NCBI RefSeq assembly: GCF_040802235.1
Contig: NC_133166.1
Span: 3,472,001 to 3,536,000, forward strand
DNA from: Manis javanica
Taxonomy: Eukaryota > Chordata > Mammalia > Pholidota > Manidae
Length of the DNA stretch: 64,000 nt
Reading direction: 5' to 3'
Below, piece after piece: positions 61,566 to 64,000 of the stretch (the first letter of the stretch is position 1; each line of letters starts with the position of its first letter). A program made the translations under genes and the position numbers. The notes under the pieces were generated by a model that searched no databases, was not told the origin of the DNA, and was given only the letters and a program-made list of their open reading frames with translations.

Positions 61566-62683
61566 AAAAATATCTTTTTAATTACTGTGTTTTGATGTTG
61601 GTCCACAGGAAAGCCTTTTATCACTAGGCAAATATATCAGGAATTTAAGTTTTTTTGTTTGTTTTATTTAAAAATAATGTAGGTACCACATTACAAATAA
61701 ACTGTACAAACTCATTTTCATGTGAACCATGTGCCACATTAACTTAGTTCCTAATAAACATATCCACGCACCACCTTCCATTTCTCAATTATCAATACAG
61801 ACATATACACACGCAGATACATGACACACACATAAATACATGTATGCACAAGGAAGAAAAGCCTGTGTATCTCAGAAGCATTCACTGCCTCATTTCCATT
61901 TTTAAACTTTAAAACTCCATCTAAAAGTCAAAGAAATGTATGTGTCAAATTGTCTTTTTTTGTCTTCTTTGTAGCACTTTCTTTTGACTGATCAAGAGAT
62001 TCCTGCTTTAACACCAGACCACTCCACAATTAGGAAATGAGTAATGGGGTGAATAATAACTTTCTAGAGAAAAGTTAATAATGCTTATTTCATGTATCAC
62101 CAAATACTAAAGAACACACAGGCCAAGACAGTAAGATAACTTTCTTATAATTATTAGTGTGTGACATGCTCATTTTTTCTGAAACTCATACAAAAATATT
62201 TTAAACTAATCAGGTTTTGGAGAAACAATGAAATTTTAATCATTTTTATATCCATGGAATGTTTCAAGCATGGAAAATGCTTATTCCTGACAGCCTGGAT
62301 TCTGTGGCAGTGGTGTCTCCTCGGTATTATTTTGAAGATATAATGAGATATCACTCCATCCAAATATCCTCCTGGATACAAGGAAGGTAATGCTCAGAAA
62401 AATTAAAGAGGTTATAGAAAGTCACACACCTCATGACTGACATCTAGATGTACATTAAAGTTTCTCAACTGCCTATCCCAGTATTTTTTTATTAATGTCA
62501 TACAGATAGCAATGCCTCTTTAAGAGTGACTGTTGACTGAGTAATTTTCTGAGTTTAAAAGACAATTACGGAAAGCAATTGTGTTCTGCCTTACAGACAA
62601 TTTTAAGACTGTCAAAAGCATATAACATGCAGCTGTCATTTTCCTGATCATTTTCTCAAATGTGCTGAAGAGAACAGAGAAGC
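61566..62683. other. Upstream region of gene E, after the insertion
   Basis: Copy of 44,289-45,407. One A is missing from the TTTAAAAAG string near 62,555-62,562, relative to gene C. Small paired frames at 62154-62381 recur in every unit and are not genes. Confidence 0.55.
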
Positions 62684-63616
62684 ATGGATAGAGGTAACTG
62701 TTCCTCCGTGACTGAATTTATTTTCTTGGGAATTACCAATAACCCTGGGATGAAGGTGACTGTTTTTACCATATTTCTATTGATTTACCTCACTAATTTA
62801 ATAACAAATCTTGGAATGATCATTATAATTAGAATGGATTCTCAGCTGCACACGCCGATGTACTTTTTCCTCAGTCACCTCTCCTTCTGTGACCTCTGCT
62901 ATTCCACAGCAATAGGTCCCAAGATGCTGGTGGACATATTTGCCAAAAACAAATCAATTCCCATCATTGGTTGTGCTCTACAATTTCTGATTGTCTGTAT
63001 GTTTGCAGATTCTGAGTGTCTGCTGCTGGCGGTGATGGCCTTTGATAGATACAAGGCCATTAGCAACCCCTTGCTCTATACGGTCAACATGTCGAGCAGA
63101 GTGTGCTCCCTGCTCACTGCTGCAGCTTACGTGGTGGGGATGGCGGATGCTCTGATACACACGACACTAACATTCCGCTTATGTTTCTGTGGGTCAAATG
63201 AGATTAACCATTTCTTCTGTGACTTACCTCCCCTTTACCTCCTTTCCTGCTCAGATACACACGTCAATGAGTTGGCATTATTTACCTTTTTTGGCTTCAT
63301 TGAACTGAGCTCCATTTCAGGAGTTCTTGTCTCTTACGCTTACATAATCCTATCCGTCCTGAAGATCCACTCTGCTGAGGGGAGGCTCAAAGCTTTCTCC
63401 ACCTGCACCTCCCACTTAACTGCTGTTGCAATTTTCCAGGGAACTATGCTGTTCATGTATTTCAGACCAAGCTCTGCCTACTCCCTAGATCAAGACAAAA
63501 TGACCTCACTGTTTTACACCCTTGTGATTCCCATGCTTAACCCTCTGATTTACAGCCTGCGGAACAAGGATGTGAAGGAGGCCTTGGAAAAACTGAAAAC
63601 TAAAAGGTGGTTTTAA
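62684..63616 (+). CDS. OR5W2: Olfactory receptor OR5W2-like, gene E, intact
   Basis: 310 residues of the C/E type, with [20 protein letters not shown] and [20 protein letters not shown]. It differs from gene C at five residues: Val27, Ile30, Leu39, Ile48 and Arg139 where C has Leu, Met, Phe, Leu and Thr. Val27, Ile30 and Ile48 are the B/D residues, so a short conversion from B/D near the start of TM1 is plausible. Arg139 matches human OR5W2 as I remember it. The rest of the framework ([38 protein letters not shown]) is unchanged. AATAAA follows at 63706. Its upstream region alone carries the new 864-bp insertion, about 1.1 kb before the ATG. Confidence 0.9.
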   Translation: MDRGNCSSVTEFIFLGITNNPGMKVTVFTIFLLIYLTNLITNLGMIIIIRMDSQLHTPMYFFLSHLSFCDLCYSTAIGPKMLVDIFAKNKSIPIIGCALQFLIVCMFADSECLLLAVMAFDRYKAISNPLLYTVNMSSRVCSLLTAAAYVVGMADALIHTTLTFRLCFCGSNEINHFFCDLPPLYLLSCSDTHVNELALFTFFGFIELSSISGVLVSYAYIILSVLKIHSAEGRLKAFSTCTSHLTAVAIFQGTMLFMYFRPSSAYSLDQDKMTSLFYTLVIPMLNPLIYSLRNKDVKEALEKLKTKRWF

Positions 63617-64000
63617 GCAGTTGCATTACACAGACACACACATAGCATGGTTGTTGTTTTTATAAAATATTGGATGACACAAGAGAAACGAGTTGTCTCA
63701 ACTACAATAAAATGACCATTTGTTCTCAAGTCCTGTCACGATAATGTCATTGTTCCCCATATGGTGCGGTGTTATATGCGTCTAAACTTAAATACGTTAC
63801 TCCTTCTTTGCAGAAAACTCTCCTGACCTCTGTAGTTCTGCCAAATTTTTGTTGGTTCATCTTTTCCTTCAAACATTAGTTTATTACAGCAAAATTTGTC
63901 GTGTGTTTAATAAATGACCTGAGCATTTAGGTGTTTTGTATCCCAAGGCACAGCAGCAGTTTCTACACTAATGATACCTATAGCCTAGTATAAATAACTA
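63617..64000. other. 3' flank of gene E, cut by the window end
   Basis: Matches the gene C flank with roughly 2% differences by eye. Whether the young L1 and a further unit follow cannot be seen. Confidence 0.6.

Larger units (their letters stand above)
48530..64000. repeat. Tandem duplication, second copy (genes D and E), running off the window
   Basis: Nearly identical to 32,131 onward, shifted by 16,399 bp up to 60,687, by 17,277 after the 864-bp insertion plus its 14-bp target duplication, and by 17,276 after a 1-nt loss near 62,559. Divergence looks higher (about 1-2%) in gene E and its 3' flank than in the rest. Confidence 0.9.

Overview
The window is nuclear DNA of a placental mammal: seven intact single-exon olfactory receptor (OR) genes, all on the plus strand, in AT-rich DNA full of old L1, MaLR/ERV and DNA-transposon remains. 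The order OR10AG1-like, OR5I1, OR5W2-like matches, from memory, the order (read in reverse complement) of the human 11q11-q12 OR cluster. I see no Alu, rodent B1/B2, carnivore tRNA-SINE or ruminant SINE. The 864-bp poly(A) insert near 61 kb and the style of the L1 3' ends remind me of pangolin repeats, but that is an unchecked recollection. A laurasiatherian is my best guess.

Layout. 1-3.3 kb: flank and the OR10AG1-like gene. 3.3-4.0 kb: a Tigger-type DNA transposon with TA target duplication. 4-9 kb: AT-rich DNA, an LTR-like repeat and antisense L1. 9-16.5 kb: MLT1-type LTRs, a broken ERV-L-like element with a Gag-like region, and other LTR-like pieces. 19.5-21.3 kb: a broken ERV on the minus strand with LTR and leader. 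22.4-23.3 kb: OR5I1. 24.6-28 kb: L1 pieces and a diverged outlying copy of the repeat unit. 29-64 kb: five OR5W2-like genes, called A to E here (starts 29084, 36680, 45408, 53079, 62684).

The OR5W array is the main result. An older unit of about 8 kb (one gene plus flanks) was multiplied. A two-gene segment (B+C) was then copied in tandem with a period of exactly 16,399 bp, giving D+E; positions from about 32.13 kb match those from about 48.53 kb at roughly 99.5% by eye. The second copy alone carries a fresh 864-bp poly(A) retro-insertion with a perfect 14-bp target duplication. B and D encode identical proteins. C and E form a second receptor type that differs from B/D mainly in two short blocks (residues 94-110 and 181-210, by TM3 and EC2/TM5), while the segment from TM5 to the C-terminus is almost invariant. 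That pattern points to gene conversion of a shared backbone with ligand-pocket islands left divergent.

The genes are expected to act independently: each OR is a seven-helix G-protein-coupled receptor of olfactory sensory neurons, normally expressed one allele per cell. I found no tRNA, rRNA, CRISPR or prokaryotic features, and no evidence for a wholly new kind of system; the novelty lies in the structure of the OR5W expansion.
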